A DNA stretch of 64,000 bases from Schistosoma haematobium. Taxonomy: Eukaryota > Platyhelminthes > Trematoda > Strigeidida > Schistosomatidae. The DNA lies in the NCBI RefSeq assembly GCF_000699445.3, contig NC_067197.1:3416152-3480151 (forward strand), read 5' to 3'. A program made the position numbers and the translations under genes. The notes under the pieces are model-generated. The model was not told the origin of the DNA, made no database searches, and saw only the letters and a list, made by a program, of their open reading frames with translations. Numbering within the stretch: position 1 is the first letter of the stretch; the number at the start of each line of letters is the position of its first letter. Shown here one piece after another: positions 1-12,420 of this stretch.

Positions 1-272
1 GCCTAGAAATTTGTCTGGTTGGATTATATCAAATAAGTCTTAAATATTGTGGAATACATTGGATGATACGGTTGAAAATCATTAATGGTTATGAAGATGA
101 ATGCATACAACTCACAATGTACATGTATCACGATGTGAACAATGAACTATTAAGATTAGAAAAAATTAGGAGTCTGTATTTAAATATAAAACTTAACAAA
201 TGAATTTGTTCCTTTACCTATAAAACAGAAAAATATCAGAATAATAATAAAATAATATACATTGACACTAAC

Positions 273-422
273 CAGAAGTGCATCATGTAGAGATCGTTCC
301 ATTTCATCGACATAAAAGTCATTTGCACCTCGTAAAATGATACTTGCCGATGGATGAACTTTAGGACCTCTCAGTATAATTAATTCGTCATCACATATGC
401 GTTCTTGAGATACCTCCTCTGC
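273..422 (-). CDS. CCT1: CCT1 exon 5: apical-to-intermediate segment
   Basis: A 50-codon exon encoding AEEVSQERICDDELI, then SASIILRGANDF and DEMERSLHDAL, the return from the apical into the intermediate domain of CCT1. The acceptor TTTAG ends at 423 and the donor is GTTAGT at 272-267. The remaining part of the protein (second equatorial half) is outside the window. Positions 1-272 look like intron and show no further exon. Confidence 0.93.
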
Positions 423-479
423 CTAAACCAAAAATTAAATTTTTTGAATTAACTAAACTGAAATAAACTAATGAATTAC

Positions 480-767
480 ATTTCCTAACTTCGTTGGATC
501 GAAAACTTCATCACCTTCCATATCTGCTAAGCTAACAATAAGCTGACCTCCAGTTGCTTTTGCCATATTTTTCAGATCAACTTTTTTGCATCGACGTACA
601 GCCATAGCATTAACTTCAACAAAATACTTCATGCATAAATCGTCGATTCCACCAGTTGTAAGAATGACATTAGCACCAGCATTAAGAATCTTTTGTATAC
701 GTTCTTTTGTGATATCAGCTTCGCGTTGACGGATAGCTTCCAGTTGGGCAGGATCCTTAACCACAAC
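480..767 (-). CDS. CCT1: CCT1 exon 4: apical domain
   Basis: A 96-codon exon encoding the apical-domain segment with IRQRE.DITKERIQKIL, GANVILTTGGIDD and KYFVE..AMAVRR, all characteristic of CCT1. The acceptor AACAG ends at 768 and the donor GTAATT begins at 479. It is in phase 0 on both sides. No stops or indels are seen. Confidence 0.95.
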
Positions 768-1479
768 CTGTTACAATAAATAATTAGGGAAAAATAATGA
801 CAAAATAAAAGTAGATATTCTGTTCACAAATTAGTTTGATAATACAAAAAAACTAATCTTGCTAACCAGATTTTTGTCGAGTTGTACGATAAGCTACTCA
901 AAAGATTTTAAAAAGTGAAGTGAAGTCTTAACTTTCTAAAACAGTTTAACAAAAATGACCACTTTGATAAATTTAGTGAACCAGACAGTTTGCGAAAGCT
1001 ATCATAGAAGAATATCAAACGCCATGATACACGGTTATAAGACTGATTATTTAGCTTTATATTTGAATAGCACCTTGCAACCCTCACATCTGTAGCTTTT
1101 ATATTTCACAAATTTCACCCTGGAAGCTCCCATATCTTACATTATTTGGCGACGCTAGTACTGGATGGATAGTTCACAGGTAACAAAATAGAATCCTAAT
1201 ATAAAAGAAAAATGTATAGGACCAGCAGTTTAGTTTCATTATGGTTATTTGCAACTCAGTGGTTCAGTTTGCTACCATTCATGACTAAATTGAAGTCAGT
1301 AGCGACTTCGCTATTGTTCCCTACTAAGTTCTTCATAAATCGAAAGGCGAGCCCTCCAGACTGACAGAATCTAATTGTATTTATTTTTAATTGAACCTTT
1401 CTAATCTCCTACTTTATCCTAATAATCTACGACAGTAAAATATTTTACATGACATTTCGTATTTATCATTTTTAATCAA

Positions 1480-3065
1480 ACTCCGCCTGTAGATCTTATA
1501 GGGTTACTGCCGGTCCCAAGCCCGGGTAAAGGAGGAGGGTTGGGCATGGGGTCAGCGTCCCCGCCGTCAGACAAATCAAGAACGGGAAAGCAGCAGGACC
1601 CGACAACATACCAGCTGAAGCACTGAAATCAGACATCGAAGCAACCACAAGCATGCTATACCTTCTATTCAAAAAGATTTGGGAGGAGGAACAAGTGCCG
1701 ATGGACTGGAAAGAAGGACACCTCATCATGATTCCAAAGAAAGGAAATCTGAGCAAATGTGAAAACTGCAGAGGCATCACACTACTGTCAATACTAAGGA
1801 AAGTCTTCAGCAGAGTATTGCTGAGCCGGATGAAAGACGCAGTAGACGCCTAACTTCGAAATCAACAAGCTGGAGTCCGTAAGGATAGAACGTGAACAGA
1901 CCAAATTGCAACACTACGGATCATCGTCGAACAATCAGTTGAGTGGAACTCATCACTATACATCAACTTCATTGATTATGAAAAGGCATTCGACAGTGTA
2001 GATAGGAGGACATTATGGAAACGTCTTTGACACTACGGAGTTCCTGAGAAGATTGTCAACATTATCCGGAACTCATACGACGGAATACAGTGCAAAGTCG
2101 CGTACGGAGGTCAGCTGACAGATGCATTCCAAGTAAGGACTGGAGTCAGACAAGGCTGTTTACTCTCCTCTTTCTTCTGATGGTCGATTGGATTAGGAAG
2201 ACCTCGACATCTGAAGGAAAACACGGCATACAATGGACAGCTCAGGATCAATTAGACGATTTGGACTTCGCAGATGACCTAGCCCTCCTATCACGTACAC
2301 ACGAACAGATGCAGATGAAGACAGCCAATGCAGCAGCAGTCTCAGCATCAGTGGGCCTCAACATACACAAAGGGAAAACCAAGGTCCTCAAATTCAAGGT
2401 GGAGAACAGCAATCCAATCACTCTTGATGGCGAAACTCTGGAAGATGTAGAGTCCTTCACATACCTAGGAAGCATCATCGATGAACAAGGAAGTTCAGAT
2501 GCAGACGTAAAGGCGAAGATCGGCAAAGCAAGGGTCGCATTCCTACAATTGAAGAACATATGGAACTCAAAACAACTTTCAACCAATATCAAAGTGAGAA
2601 TCTTCAATACGAACGTCAAGGCAGTTCTACTGTGTGGAGCTGAAACTTGGAGAACTACAACAACCACAATCAAGAAAGTACAAGTATTTATAAATAGCTG
2701 CCTACGCAAGATACTCAACATCCATTGGCCGGATACCATCAGCAACAGCCTTTTGTGGGAGAGAACAAACCAACTCCCAGCTGAAGAAGAAATTAGGAAA
2801 AGACGATGGAAATGGATAGGACATACATTACGCAAATCGTCAAACTGCATCACGAGGCAAGCCCTAACTTGGAACCCTGAAGGGAAGCGAAAAAGAGGAA
2901 GGCCAAAGAACACATTGCGTCGGATGATAGAAGCAGATATGAAAACGATGAATTACAACTGGACGGAGCTAGAAAGGATTGCCCAGGACAGGGTTGGATG
3001 GAGAATGCTGGTGAGTGACCTATGCTCCTTCACGAGGAGTAACAGGCGTAAGTAAGTAAGTAAGT
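1480..3065 (+). mobile_element. RTE-clade non-LTR retrotransposon, internally deleted copy
   Basis: Inserted in a CCT1 intron, on the strand opposite to the gene. It is flanked by a perfect 12-bp duplication, ATTTTTAATCAA, at 1468-1479 and 3066-3077. The 3' end carries the (TAAG)n tail typical of RTE elements. The 5' part (about 1497-1563) is a G-rich leader that recurs at 47097 and 61060; it joins directly to the RT region near 1565, so the endonuclease is missing. RT and C-terminal coding run 1565-3055, with the FADD catalytic box near 2268-2279 and the long C-terminal RTE tail (...[10 protein letters not shown]). Stops lie at about 1852, 1892 and 2030, and there is a frameshift near 2168. 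It resembles the schistosome SR2/RTE family, named from memory. Confidence 0.9.
2090..3055 (+). pseudogene. RTE reverse transcriptase C-terminal half
   Basis: Longest open part of the RTE copy. It reads through the catalytic [10 protein letters not shown] block, the thumb region (FTYLGSIID...[12 protein letters not shown]) and the C-terminal domain ending in RRK just before the tandem TAAG tail. The first 20 or so codons are in a wrong frame before the frameshift near 2168, so the true RT frame begins at about 2170. Non-functional as a polymerase because the N-terminal RT half is separated by stops. Confidence 0.85.
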
Positions 3066-3123
3066 ATTTTTAATCAATTTCTTAGTGTTTCGAAGAATAT
3101 AATGATTTCTGTATTAAACATAC

Positions 3124-3388
3124 TTGAACTCCCAGTTTCATTTTAACTTTTTGTAAGCTGAAATCCAGAAAGGCAATTTTCGCCTTTTTTATCGTTCGAG
3201 GCATCTGTTGACTGGCAACTGTGCAATTCAGAGCATAACCATCTATCAACATGCTCTCTGACATTGATCGTCCGTGGGCTTTCAGAATGTTAACTGCTTT
3301 TATGGGATAAACAGGACCTTTGGGACCTCCAGAGACTTCAACAGCCATAAGTGCATCCACAGCCATTTGTGAAAACATTTCAGCATCT
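3124..3388 (-). CDS. CCT1: CCT1 exon 3: intermediate/apical domain
   Basis: Encodes about 88 residues including VNILKAHGRS.SESMLIDGYALNC and KIAFLDFSLQK.KMKLGVQ, a signature of the CCT alpha subunit at the start of the apical, substrate-binding domain. The acceptor TTTTAG ends at 3389 and the donor GTATGT begins at 3123. The 3' join is phase 0, and the protein continues with VVVKDP in exon 4. The downstream intron (768-3123) carries an RTE insertion. Confidence 0.95.
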
Positions 3389-3428
3389 CTAAAAGCAATA
3401 ATATGTACAACCGAAGTGAATAACTTAC

Positions 3429-3852
3429 AAATTGATAAGTTTGCTTGACATAGCGGTTCGTGCCACATTTATTAACCCAGCCTTACCCAACTTATTTACA
3501 TCATACGCCATGTGTTCTTGTATGTACTTACAAGCTTCTCGACAGGCCAACCGATAACCATTGATTACTATGGTAGGATGAACAAAACGAGAAATCAGTT
3601 CGTCTGCATTCTTGAGCAGTGCAGCAGCCAAAATTACAACAGATGTTGTCCCATCCCCAACCTCTTCATCTTGTAATTGCGCGAGCTGAACAAGAATTTT
3701 TGCTGCAGGATGCTCAACGTCAAGTAACTTCAAAATAGTAGCCCCATCGTTAGTGATTGTCACGTCTCCAACGTCATCTACCAGCATTTTATCAAGACCG
3801 ACAGGACCTAGGCTGGTCTTAACGATGTTAGCAATTGAGCAAGCAGCGAGAA
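3429..3852 (-). CDS. CCT1: CCT1 exon 2: N-terminal equatorial domain
   Basis: Encodes about 141 residues of the equatorial ATPase domain. Visible group II chaperonin signatures are [22 protein letters not shown] and the nucleotide-binding GDGTTSVV stretch, whose Asp is catalytic in the family. The acceptor is TTACAG (ends 3853) and the donor is GTAAGT (3428-3423). The choice of CCT1 over the other seven CCT subunits rests on [22 protein letters not shown] and on the following exons. The phase is 2 at the 5' side (TT completes Val) and two bases are left at the 3' side. No lesions are seen. Confidence 0.95.
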
Positions 3853-6800
3853 CTGTAATTAGAACGGAAATTGATGTAAAAACGAGCAAATTTAAGCAGA
3901 ACATTATATCAACTGCATATAGTTAAAGATGATTTCTATTGCTACTTGACCCTTCTGTATATGAGTGTAGGGAGGTAAGTAATAGGTTCATTGTAATCCA
4001 CGTTAATGATCTACTCCAAGTGATGATCTAACTTGCTACAGAAGCTAGAGCTATCCTGAAACCGACTGGATTCAAATAATTAGAGAACTAGTAAACTCTT
4101 GAAGTTCAAACCTCGTAGCAGTTATCTTAGAAACGATGAAACCATTAAATAACTGTATGATTGTTTAGTCGTTTAAATAGCTTCATAGGGAAAAGCACAC
4201 TACTAGGATATGGTGAATAACAATAAACAAACAATATGAATGAGGAACACAAGCAAAAAATTGCCATTAGGTTTTAAGAGATGTGGATACATCTAGATTA
4301 GTTGAGATAACTATCCATGAATTACGGTCAGAAACAAAGTAAAAACTTATCACACACTAGTGAGATTACTGACTAGTTACTGAATAACGACTATTGATTT
4401 TATGGCTAAAACCAGTAGTTAACAAGTTTATAGAATGTTGACGACTATGAAAACATTCTGAGATGAATTGGTTTAAATATATAACAAGTTGAAGTGGCTC
4501 GCAACTAAAAATTGACGAAACACTTTTTAGCTTTATTGATTGAGCTCATTTTGCCTCAACTATATGCCGCTATACCAATCTTCCAGTTACTATAGGAAAC
4601 GCCAGATATTTCAGAAGTAATACTGATCAAATAAACCTAATCTTTTTACATATCTACTTCATTTAAAAATGTCTTATTGCTGTTACGTAACATAATGCAT
4701 GTTCTGAACGGTCAGATTAACTTTTAGCACATAACATTCATCATATGGTTAGCAATTAAGAATGTCAAAAATGTTTTCATGTATATCACAGTCCTATCAA
4801 GCACTACAGAATAAAGGTTTATCATCGGATTTTGATGCATGTATGGATGCTCGTTCATACCAAATTTGACAGGTTTACTCTCATATCATGGAGTCAAATC
4901 CTAAAACACTCCACAGTATTCGAAGAAATTGGTCAGGTTAGCTTTCCCAGTTAATATAACGATTCAATATGGTATGACCAATAATTAAATCGTACTACCT
5001 AATACTTCTACACTTTAGTTAATACCTATCTTAGCCAGTAAATCGTGGTCTTCGAAAGTAGAAGACAACCATGGGCTGCAGGTTTATTGATCAAGTGTCT
5101 TTAATACACTGCTTACATCTCGCGTGGTGAACGAGTGAACAACGTTGAGGTAAGACGCACAGTATAAAATGAAGGTGTCGAATACATTGATGAGGTTACG
5201 TATACCCATCGATTGAGGTGATGTTACGCATGCCAAATCAACGCCTACCTCGACAGATGATGTTTACTAGCACAGTAGTCTGAAAGCTAGAAGCGGTCGA
5301 GTGAAACCTAGCGGCAGTCCATGATGTTAAAGACAAGATCTGAGTCATGCAAGTGGACACAGGCTACCTGATTGCGTCCGAAAAATGACCGCGATCCGTG
5401 ACCGGAGACGTCTGATGATAACTCAAAATCGTTAATAATGACAAAGATGCACTTACTCGCGATGTGAAATGTCAGGATTCCTCCACTACCTTTTAAATCA
5501 TACTCTTGATGTTGAATCCTCCCTACTGTCATTGATACTATATTACTTAGGTTTCTGTTGATGTTAATCTTATTAATGTGATCTCATGGTTCGGGAACTC
5601 AAGTCAACGCACACCTGTTCCATACTCAGACGTTAACTGATCGGATCTAAACCTCTGAGGGTCGTTTGAACGGGTTTAATGTTTACTAATCTTTGCAAAT
5701 GTGACCAGAAACGAGGAGTCGACATCAACGTAGTATGATTTGGAGATAATCGAACGAAGCAATTAAACTTGTATTTTTTCATTACTTTGAATAGAACAAA
5801 ACTTCAAGCACAAGCAACTACTGAGATTACAATCATTAAATTAGGTATTGAGAGTTTTGGAAATAATAAACACAATGCTCTATGTTGTGTTTGGGAAAAC
5901 ATACTTCGTTTATGATTTACTTGGCATAAAAACGTTTTTAGAGTATTTTAATTTGCGCACATTAGAACTTTGTACTTACCAACAGACAAGGCTTAACTTC
6001 TACTCCAGTTTGAAAGATTATTATCTAGTAATATTACACTACGTGGTTTTTGTGAAACAAAAATTTCCTAGAAAAGTAACTGATTCTTCTCTGAGTCTGA
6101 TAGTCTTACACGATTCCAAAACGCACGTAACAAAAAAGTAGTTCTATAGGTATTAGACGAAACCCAAATTACTAAAGTGAAAGGATCCCAATCATTTTAA
6201 TAAACGGAGATATAATCTGCTAGTTCTGCTTGTTTGAGGCATTGATCAACTTATCATGCATCTGCCCTGGTGCGGCAGAGTGGGGAGAGTCCCTTCTCCC
6301 TCGCCAAATGCTCTCACATGGCCACGCGTATATAGCCTCTACCAGAGAAGTCCTACTTACTGCCTTCTCGTGGTGGGCGTTTTTTACGAAGTTGAGAGGA
6401 CGAAAGCGAATGTCCGGCGCTTTAACCGGGTTGGTGGACATGGAGAGTCCACCTAAAGGAGTTGGAAAACCCTCATTCCAAACCAATGGTGCACATGGGC
6501 TCCAGTATTCTAAAAGAACAAATAGCGCATGAACCAATCGTTGGTCACTGGCGACCATGGGACTGCATAACCTGATGTTGCCCTACTGCCTTGTGGATCA
6601 GATCTTTAGATCAAAAGCTCCGGGTGTGGCTTCATAAGAAAACCACCTGGTTCGATTTAGGCACCCGGGCAGTATCACAGTCGTCACACATATCAAATGA
6701 GACTTGTGTGGCGCATATGTATCTAGTGCCTCCCTGTATCAATATCTGTGTTAAAATAAATAAATGAAATAGGTCAACCAAAGTTGAAGGAACTGATGAA

Positions 6801-7527
6801 TACTTTCGTCTACAAATCAAATTCAAGGCATAGAATAGAAATCTGGTTGGATCACTTGGTTTGCCAAGGTACTAATGCGAATCGTTCATCTAACGAGAAA
6901 AACTTGTGTGCAAACATTCTTCATATTTTAAAATCACAAACATATTGCATGCTCCACTTGCAGCTCATCGCATCAACACGATGAAACGTAGAAAAAATAC
7001 TCCCATTTTGAGTTCCAGATCTTACATAACACTACTGGGCATTGTTTTAAGAAAACCGTACTTCCTGTGAATAAGGTGAACTGTCATAAGAGCGCTTTAA
7101 GTCTATAACTTATTCATTCCATATGACTCATTACCCAAGTCAAAGTTTTGGTCACAGTTCCATTACCATTACCCGCGAGCCAATAAAGTGGATGAAGCTA
7201 ACCGTGAGACAAAATACTGAACGGCATGATCATACAAACGTTTTGACAAAGCTTTATGTTTGGAACACACGCCTTTACTAGCAGCAATGACGAACCTAGA
7301 GTTTTGGTTATCACACGAGTATTTATTTAAATACCTAAAAGAAAAAGCTAACCACTTCCTTCAAAACATCGGTATGCTCTTAACATAGGTAACTAATTAC
7401 CGGGGGTTTTCATTCCTTTGAATGTTTTTATTTCCACCATATACAAAACAGTATCTGTGCAAAACAGTCGCAGAACTTGATAAAAAAAATAAACCTTTTA
7501 ATGCCAAACAAACATAAGGAAACTCAC
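3853..7527 (-). other. CCT1: CCT1 intron 1, with repeat material
   Basis: Long first intron. 3900-5000 is AT-rich with no recognised content. 5030-5720 is a less AT-rich block without a coding match I can name, containing one 74-codon minus-strand ORF (5308-5532). 6230-6771 is a sharply bounded repeat-like block, listed separately. 6780-7527 shows nothing further. Confidence 0.6.
6235..6771 (+). repeat. Probable 3' UTR/tail of a non-LTR element
   Basis: A block much richer in GC than its surroundings starts near 6235 and ends in an AAAATAAATAAATGAAAT run (6753-6771), the kind of short tandem tail seen at non-LTR retrotransposon 3' ends. No long ORF is convincing. I believe this text recurs in schistosome genomes, but that is recollection and not shown here. 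Confidence 0.45.
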
Positions 7528-7603
7528 CATTCTGTTTGCGAACAGATTCGCCGCTCGTCCTTTCTCCACCGAGGGTAAGCATGCTAGCAGCGTTAACCGA
7601 CAT
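7528..7603 (-). CDS. CCT1: CCT1 exon 1: start of T-complex protein 1 subunit alpha
   Basis: First coding exon of the alpha subunit of the cytosolic chaperonin CCT/TRiC, the double-ring ATPase that folds actin and tubulin. The ATG is at 7603-7601. The exon encodes 25 residues, ends ...SVRKQN plus one base, and is followed by a good GTGAGT donor (7527-7522). The text matches the divergent N-terminal tail of CCT1, where family members have a short leader, a Gly-Asp/Glu-Arg segment, then ..R.QN. The one leftover base plus TT of the next exon restores the conserved Val codon, which confirms the exon join. Upstream of the ATG is CTCTCTAG followed by two bases, which could be a trans- or cis-splice acceptor, so a 5' UTR exon cannot be excluded. 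Confidence 0.88.
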
Positions 7604-10117
7604 GACTAGAGAGTTACTTCAAGTGCCGCCAAAACTTTAGAGTCAAGGTGAGTGAACATGAATATTAGAAGAAGCAGGCAGATAAACAAATAGAGACATC
7701 CTTCACGGTAATTGCGTCTTTTCATATTCCACGGAAATACTTGGATCAAAATTATAGTTTTTAGTAGGTCCTATTTACCGAATTACTCTTTTTCACGTCG
7801 CCTCGTATATCGCCACGTTCACTAACTTATGGTAGCGTGTAGCCGTAAATAAATTCCCAAAATAAATAGCTCTGTAAGTTTTCGACATTGGATGCTGACC
7901 GCGTTAGTTCTAATGGACTCACCTAGCTGAAGCCTCTCGGTCATGCACCCGCGCGCCCTATTCAAAAGGACAGTGGTATTATTTCGGCACACTATGCGTG
8001 TTAGTTTACGGGTTTTCGCGCACACGTAACATATTGTCGTGGATTTTATGTTTCGTTATTTATCAGCTATTAACAGCCTTTTTTCCATCATACGTGACTT
8101 CTCGTAATCTTTGTGATTGGAAGATAGTATTTATTTCAATTTATAAGCAGTTTGACGTATTTCGTGCTCACCACCTAAGTAAATATGTAGTTGGCGTAAT
8201 ATGGTTATTTTTTAACAATACAAAGTCAAACAAGTCAAATCACCATTTTTCTAGTCAAAAATAGATTACAGATTGACTTTTCATGAAAATAAGCCGTGAA
8301 AAGCATTATATATGGTTCACCTCCTTGATTATGGTGACGGCAAACATAGATGTTCGCAGTCGTTTATAAAATGTAATCAGAAAGAAGTGGGCATTAAACT
8401 AACTATGAATATTATATAAATTGTTTGTATTTAGCCATAAAACGTTATTTGCACTAACGGTAGCATTGTTTTGTATTGAAGTGACATATTATTGTGTAAC
8501 GTATCAGAGAAAAATTATGTGAGTAAGAATTGATGTTGATAGTCTCTTTTACCAGCTTTCTGAACGTATACAGGAAGTGTATAACACCACATTAAACAGG
8601 CACAAAATCTTCATAAGTAAAACGATGGGTGTCTCTTCTGAGCATGGTGACAAAACCATGTCGTACTTAATATTGATTTATGATGTGTCTGTTATAGGGT
8701 TGACGAATAATTTTCTGTAAACGAAATGCACAGTCGCAGACGAAAATGTGAACAAAGTTATGATGCATATTGTCGAGTAATATCTAAATGGTACTTACCA
8801 ATTTCTCTTGCTAATACCAGATGTATTGACGAAATACTACAAGGGTTAGACACTGAATAAATTCCCAGTGCTTGTAACGACACAGACTTGAATAAAAAAC
8901 AACTATTCATGAGTTAATTCATGAATTCCTACTGCATTACAGACTGACTCGTCCGAAGTAATTCATGCAGACAACGTGACGAAAAGTGAATGAGCAATGG
9001 AAGCAGAATCACAAGTTCCTTGTATTCATATCTCCTTTATGCCACATTAATGAATTACATTTTCTTCATAATTCAGACCACGCTTCTATGTTGTGACGAA
9101 ACTGATTCCAGCAATTTTTAAATAACATTGATTTGTGTGTTGTAAAGATTACCTATTAATTTTTATTAAAGGAAATAGAAATCTCTAATGATTAGCGCTG
9201 TCTGCAAATAAGAGACTTATAGGTACATTCTGTAACCTGGTATTTGATGTACTTATTGAATGTGATACTGATAACTAGGTCTAATTCTTTATTTCACGAC
9301 TGATTTGTTTGTTTTTCAGAATTGTATGAATCCAATGAAGTCGTCGAAGGTTTGTGATGTTTACGCCGGTTTACAACTTATAGAATTTGTTATTATGGAA
9401 GACCATGTTAAAAAACTGTTTACATGTTCACGTTAACTGTGTTCCGTATTGCCTAGTAAAATTTTTATTCAACTAATGAATTAGTGAAATATAAATATAG
9501 CAACTACACTCAGTGTCTTACCTTATAAACCGTGTCCGTATTTATTAATGGTCGATATGACGCTAGAACAAATATAGATAGAGAATAATATGAACTCCTT
9601 ATAATCCATGGAATGAACAAGTAATAAGATGGATTTCGTAATAATTCATTTCACTTTTAAAATTTAGTTACCGATTAATTCCAGCACCCTGTCACTTAAT
9701 CCTCTGTAATTATGTGACCTCTGCAAATTGTAATCAATTATTACGTAACCCAAGTTTTCAGTTCTTAAATCCACGGATCATTTACAAGCTATAAGATTTT
9801 CACACCACTTATCTGTCTGTGAACTCCAGTCCACTATTACACCACCCATTCTTAATGTGTTATAGACTGTAAAAACAAATGACCTTTGACCTTGAACTGC
9901 ACATACATATATAGTCATTATTGATAACCTACGTCATTTCAATTATTCATATTAAGGTATGTCAACTGTTTCCCACATCACTGTTAAATCCTAATGCATA
10001 TTTAGTTATAATGAATGCATACCACTGTTAATAAACATTTCTCCTGGTTTCATTTTAATTCATAAGCGGAACTAATCACATGAAATTAGAATCTACTTAG
10101 CTACTGATACGATTTTC
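7604..10117. other. CCT1 upstream/intergenic DNA
   Basis: AT-rich sequence without a recognisable coding region, tRNA or repeat. The CCT1 promoter should lie in the first few hundred bases above 7603. I see no certain TATA or initiator element. Confidence 0.5.
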
Positions 10118-10591
10118 AGTCAGTCAGTCAGTAACAACGTAGAACTTCGTACGTACGTACATCAGTTCGAGTTGCCACACCACCTTAACACAGAGATGCA
10201 GCTGTCGATTCAAATCCCATAGTGGTAGAGGTAGTAAAACTATAAGCAGTAATCGGGAAGACTAGTGTTCGGAGACGTTAGTTAAAGAGTATAATCCAGT
10301 GAAATAAATTTGGAAAGAGAAAAAAGAAAAGGACATGAAGAATTCAGAAGATTAGAATTTGGGAGAACACAAAGAGTGGATGCACCTGCGCCATTACAAG
10401 TGATTTAGAGCCATGTCATTCAGGGTCTCTAACCATCGATTGCTATCATCTCGCGGTCCACAACCAGGTAGTCTACACCTACCAACATGACTCAGTCCAC
10501 TTGTCAGTGACTTCATGGACTTGTGCCATGTTTTGATTTGGCCGCCCCTAGCTTTCTTCCAACCTACTCCTATACCACTGAACATAGCACG

Positions 10592-11344
10592 TCAAGGCAG
10601 TCGGTCGTTGGGCATACGTAACACGTGTCCAAGCCATCTCAACTGATGAAGTTTCACTACTTCATCAATCGATTTGCGATCCTTACCTAGTACCCGTTTC
10701 CTAACAACTGCATTACTTACTAGATGGTTCCAGGATATGCGAGCAATGCTTCGAAGACACCTTTGATCAAATACTAGTAACCTACGAATATCCTCTACTC
10801 TTACCGGCCATATTTCACTGCCATAAAGTGGGACGGAACGAACTGCTGCGCAGTAAACACGTCCTTTGGTTGGTAGACGGATATCTCGCCTACGCCATAA
10901 ATGACGCAAGTAGGTAAAAGCTAGTCGAGCCTTCTGTATCCGTGCTGAGATTTCGTCACACACCAGACCATAAGGGCTGATGAGACTACCAAGATAAGTG
11001 AAGCGATCGACACGCTCAATTACTTCACTCCCAATCACTAGTTCGGGTGTCGATGTAACCCATTCCTGAAGCAACATTTTGCATTTCGAGGGAGAGAATC
11101 GCATCCCGAACATGCCTGCATTGTTGCTTAGAGTGGTCAGAAGACTCTGCATTTTGTCAGCGTCTTCGCCAAATAAAACTATGTCATCAGCATATTCTAA
11201 GTCAATAAGTGAACCTCCCGGTAGAAGTTCAACCCCTGGAAATTTAGATGAGGAGAGTGTTATCTCTAAAAGTACATCAATGACAAAGTTGAACAAGAAT
11301 GGGGAGAGTGGACAGCCCTGACGAACACCACTTGAGGTAATCAA
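10592..11344 (-). pseudogene. RT C-terminal half of the 10.1-12.4 kb element
   Basis: Opens with SGVRQGCPLSPFLFN (RT motif before the active site), then LEYADDIVLFGED with the catalytic YADD box, FTYLGSLIS, and the C-terminal domain ending RWLGHVLRMPNDRLP. The next piece of the same protein continues in another frame at 10394-10585 (GVGWKKARGGQ...MKSLTSGLSH). The RT fingers are missing, so it cannot be active. Confidence 0.85.
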
Positions 11345-11346
11345 TT

Positions 11347-12081
11347 CTAATGACGACGAGTGTCCCTATCTTTCCGGATCCTTACTGTTCCGTTCAGTCG
11401 GACAGCGCACAAACGACTGTCTACTGGGATCCACTCTAAGAGAGCTAGTTCTGCCCTAGGACTCAATGTTATGCCTACGCCGGCGAGGCCACGGGAAGCA
11501 GAATCAGGGCTTCCAGATACCCGAAGCGTGAATCGAGTCGGTTCTTTATTTTGACATGATGAGGTCAAATGAATGACACTACTCGGGTCCTGTATGCGCG
11601 TTTCCGAGACGCAGCACACATCGATGGCGCGAGATTCTAAAGTCCTAGCTAAGGAAGCCTGCTGTCCTATTTGGCAAAGTATTCGTACGTTAAAAGCTCC
11701 TACCTGTAGTTTACAGCGTGGTTTCAGGAGACCAGGAATGGCGTCCCCCGTGCTCGAATCGTTTGCTCTAGCGGTGCGAGGTGATAAAGAGACGTGAGGA
11801 GGGTTAGTCATGGAGATAAGAGAGGTATCAGGAGGTGTAGGAAGGATTTGAATGTGACCAACTTGGTCTCTTGTGCTGTTACGGGTATGAGGGCTGATGT
11901 CACTTCCCGGCTGCCCACACCGTGGAAGGGTATTTCTTGAGGAACCTGAAAAGGAAATTGGATTAGTGTTGGTCTTAACGACCTGGGAGCGTGACCGCAG
12001 AGCCCAAGGGACAAATGCTTGAGGCCGGTCGCGCACGGCCTTTTCGTGGAAGGTTTTTGACGTGTTAGCTCCGTTCTTCAA
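11347..12081 (-). pseudogene. EEP endonuclease N-terminus of the 10.1-12.4 kb element
   Basis: About 130 residues of low-complexity leader rich in Ser/Pro/Thr, then an exonuclease-endonuclease-phosphatase start: QVGAFNVRILCQ and VCCVSETRIQ, where the Glu belongs to the metal site. The ORF stops just after RKDRDTRRH, where the internal deletion joins RT sequence. The leader continues upstream in a second frame (12078-12302). Confidence 0.78.
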
Positions 12082-12420
12082 AGGGCCTTACCGCCGGAGA
12101 CGGAAATCCGTGAGGTAAGGTGAGGTGTGACATTTTTAGGGTCGACCTTTTCTAACCCCACCCCTCCTTGTGGGAAGGCAGCATCGCTGTCATGCTGGTT
12201 GTCCGAGGGAGACACCTTACTGCTGTCACACCTCTTTACAGTCAGCAGTACGACTTCGCCCTCAGACCTTGAGTTGCTGCTTTTAGTCTTACCGTTCTCC
12301 AATCGACCTGCCTGGCATGGTAGAACCTACAGGAACATATGCTCCAGCCAATATAGCTCGGTTGGGTCATTACGATAGGCAAGCCCGACCACCGCGTCAA
12401 GGTAGCAGCTTCGGTCGGGA

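Larger units (their letters stand above)
10118..12420 (-). mobile_element. Internally deleted non-LTR retrotransposon (schistosome Perere/SR-like)
   Basis: Minus-strand element. Its 3' end is marked by a (CAGT)n run at about 10119-10133, i.e. (ACTG)n on the element strand, followed upstream by a 3' UTR (10134-10393). The coding part keeps the N-terminal leader plus the start of an EEP endonuclease (GAFNVRILC...VCCVSETRIQDPS, about 11347-12081) and the second half of the reverse transcriptase (10394-11344). The two are joined near 11345, deleting the rest of EN and the first RT half. A frameshift near 12080 separates leader ORF 12078-12302 from the EN ORF. The 5' limit is approximate. The family name is from memory. 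Confidence 0.82.

Noticed and set aside
2248..2913. Minus-strand 221-codon ORF
   Set aside because: It is the antisense shadow of the RTE reverse transcriptase, with no recognisable domain of its own.
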